Source of the DNA: DASPXY01 sp038227745
GTDB taxonomy: Bacteria > Planctomycetota > Planctomycetia > Gemmatales > Gemmataceae
Reading direction: 5' to 3'
DNA: 5,526 nucleotides
Assembly (NCBI GenBank): GCA_038227745.1
Contig: JBBRPS010000690.1
Coordinates: forward strand, 1 to 5,526
In this document: positions 4,836 to 5,526 of the stretch, in pieces
Layout of the letters: each line of letters begins with the position of its first letter
Position numbering within the stretch: the first letter of the stretch is position 1
The notes under the pieces: model-generated
Databases searched by the model: none
Told to the model about the DNA's origin: nothing
Seen by the model: only the letters and a program-made list of their open reading frames with translations
Program-made: the position numbers and the translations under genes

Positions 4836-5526
4836 AGTCCTCACGCCGGGACGGAACACCACCCGGAAGCCGATGCCGTAGCTACGGTTGCCGGGCTCGT
4901 ACCTGACGCGCTGGGCCGTGCGGCAATTCACGCCGTAGTAGCCCCACGACCCGCCGCGCAGCATACGGCGGTTCTCAGAGTTTGATTTGGGTCCTTGGGG
5001 ATCTTCTATGGGGCTGTTCCTGTAGTAATCCTTGTCATACCCGTCCTGGCACCACTCCAAGACATTGCCGTGCATGTCATATAGCCCCAGGCGGTTCGGC
5101 TCGTACGATCCCACTCGACAGGTGCGGTTCAGGACTTTACCTTTGGTTCCACCGCCGTATGGATTTTCCGCCCAGAAGTTGGCCTGCCCGAAGGAGAGCG
5201 AAGAGCTGGGCTTGAGGAAGTGGAAAGGCGCCGGGGAAGAAACAGGCCCTCCCCGACAAGCATATTCCCATTCCGCCTCGGTCGGCAAGTGGTACACCCG
5301 TCCAGTCTCTTGCTCTTTTGCCAACGCCGACAGCCGCTTGCAGAACTCCACGGCGTCCTCCCAGCTAACCGTCTCCACGGGGAAATCGCCGGTGTCCAGG
5401 CCCGCCACCGTTTTCTTGCCGCCTCCCTCTGCCGAAAAGTAGCTGGGATTCTTGTCCATGACCTTCCTGTATTGGGCCTGCGTCACCTCGTGGATACCCA
5501 TGTAGAACGGCTGCGTGATCTGCACC
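4830..5526 (-). CDS. FGE/SUMF1-like domain protein, 5' end outside the window
   Basis: At least 231 residues, open to the right edge. The first GTG codon (5525) falls inside the conserved VQITQPFYMGIHEVTQ strand, so the real start is beyond the window. Residues below count from that GTG. Motifs of the formylglycine-generating enzyme family appear in order: EVTQAQYRKVM (13-23), FPVETVSWEDAVEFC (48-62), YHLPTEAEWEYACRGG (78-93), NRLGLYDMHGNVLEWCQD (144-161) and MLRGGSWGYYGVNCR (188-202), then GIGFRVVF (217-224). Genuine FGE uses two copper-binding cysteines in a Cys-x4-Cys arrangement after RGGS. Here only the second remains (Cys201) and the first position is Tyr196. So it is unlikely to activate sulfatases. 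It is more likely an FGE-like binding or PvdO/EgtB-relative domain, which in planctomycetes is often fused to an N-terminal kinase or other module. The C-terminus is complete and the stop lies in the possible terminator. Confidence 0.9.
   Translation of the reverse strand, partial: VQITQPFYMGIHEVTQAQYRKVMDKNPSYFSAEGGGKKTVAGLDTGDFPVETVSWEDAVEFCKRLSALAKEQETGRVYHLPTEAEWEYACRGGPVSSPAPFHFLKPSSSLSFGQANFWAENPYGGGTKGKVLNRTCRVGSYEPNRLGLYDMHGNVLEWCQDGYDKDYYRNSPIEDPQGPKSNSENRRMLRGGSWGYYGVNCRTAQRVRYEPGNRSYGIGFRVVFRPGVRTP

Overview
The window is GC-rich and looks like a planctomycete chromosome, most likely Gemmataceae. This rests on GC-rich coding sequence with long spurious antisense frames, an FGE/sulfatase-type C-type-lectin domain, a small DUF5678-type protein next to a toxin-antitoxin remnant, and recurrent GC-rich palindromic intergenic elements. 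The lineage call is inference from gene content, not from a marker gene.

Layout. Positions 1-110 hold two perfect 39-bp tandem repeats followed by a 13-bp perfect hairpin. Positions 111-569 have no gene I can support, apart from a strong GC-rich hairpin at 293-325. Positions 570-4003 hold a three-gene plus-strand cluster: a protein-kinase-fold protein that has lost its catalytic residues (570-1619), a von Willebrand A (vWA) protein with a metal-binding MIDAS motif (1630-2592), and a full-length divergent adenylosuccinate synthetase (PurA) homologue (2714-4003). The first two genes are 10 bp apart, with the second gene's Shine-Dalgarno overlapping the first gene's stop codon. The 121-bp gap before the PurA homologue contains a large, almost perfect inverted repeat.

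The rest is on the minus strand and converges on the cluster. A partial FGE-like protein runs in from the right edge (4830-5526) and ends at a possible intrinsic terminator. Next come a small antitoxin-like gene (4472-4708), a vapC toxin gene that has lost most of its middle (4341-4475), and a DUF5678-like gene (4039-4302).

The cluster at 570-4003 is the most interesting part. A pseudokinase and a vWA protein together look like a regulatory or scaffolding pair. They accompany a PurA-family enzyme that keeps the GTP/phosphoryl-transfer motifs but has lost the arginine-rich aspartate-binding loop. The set could be a signalling or conflict system that makes or modifies a nucleotide-like metabolite with something other than L-aspartate. 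That function is inference; the gene order and motif changes are read directly from the sequence.
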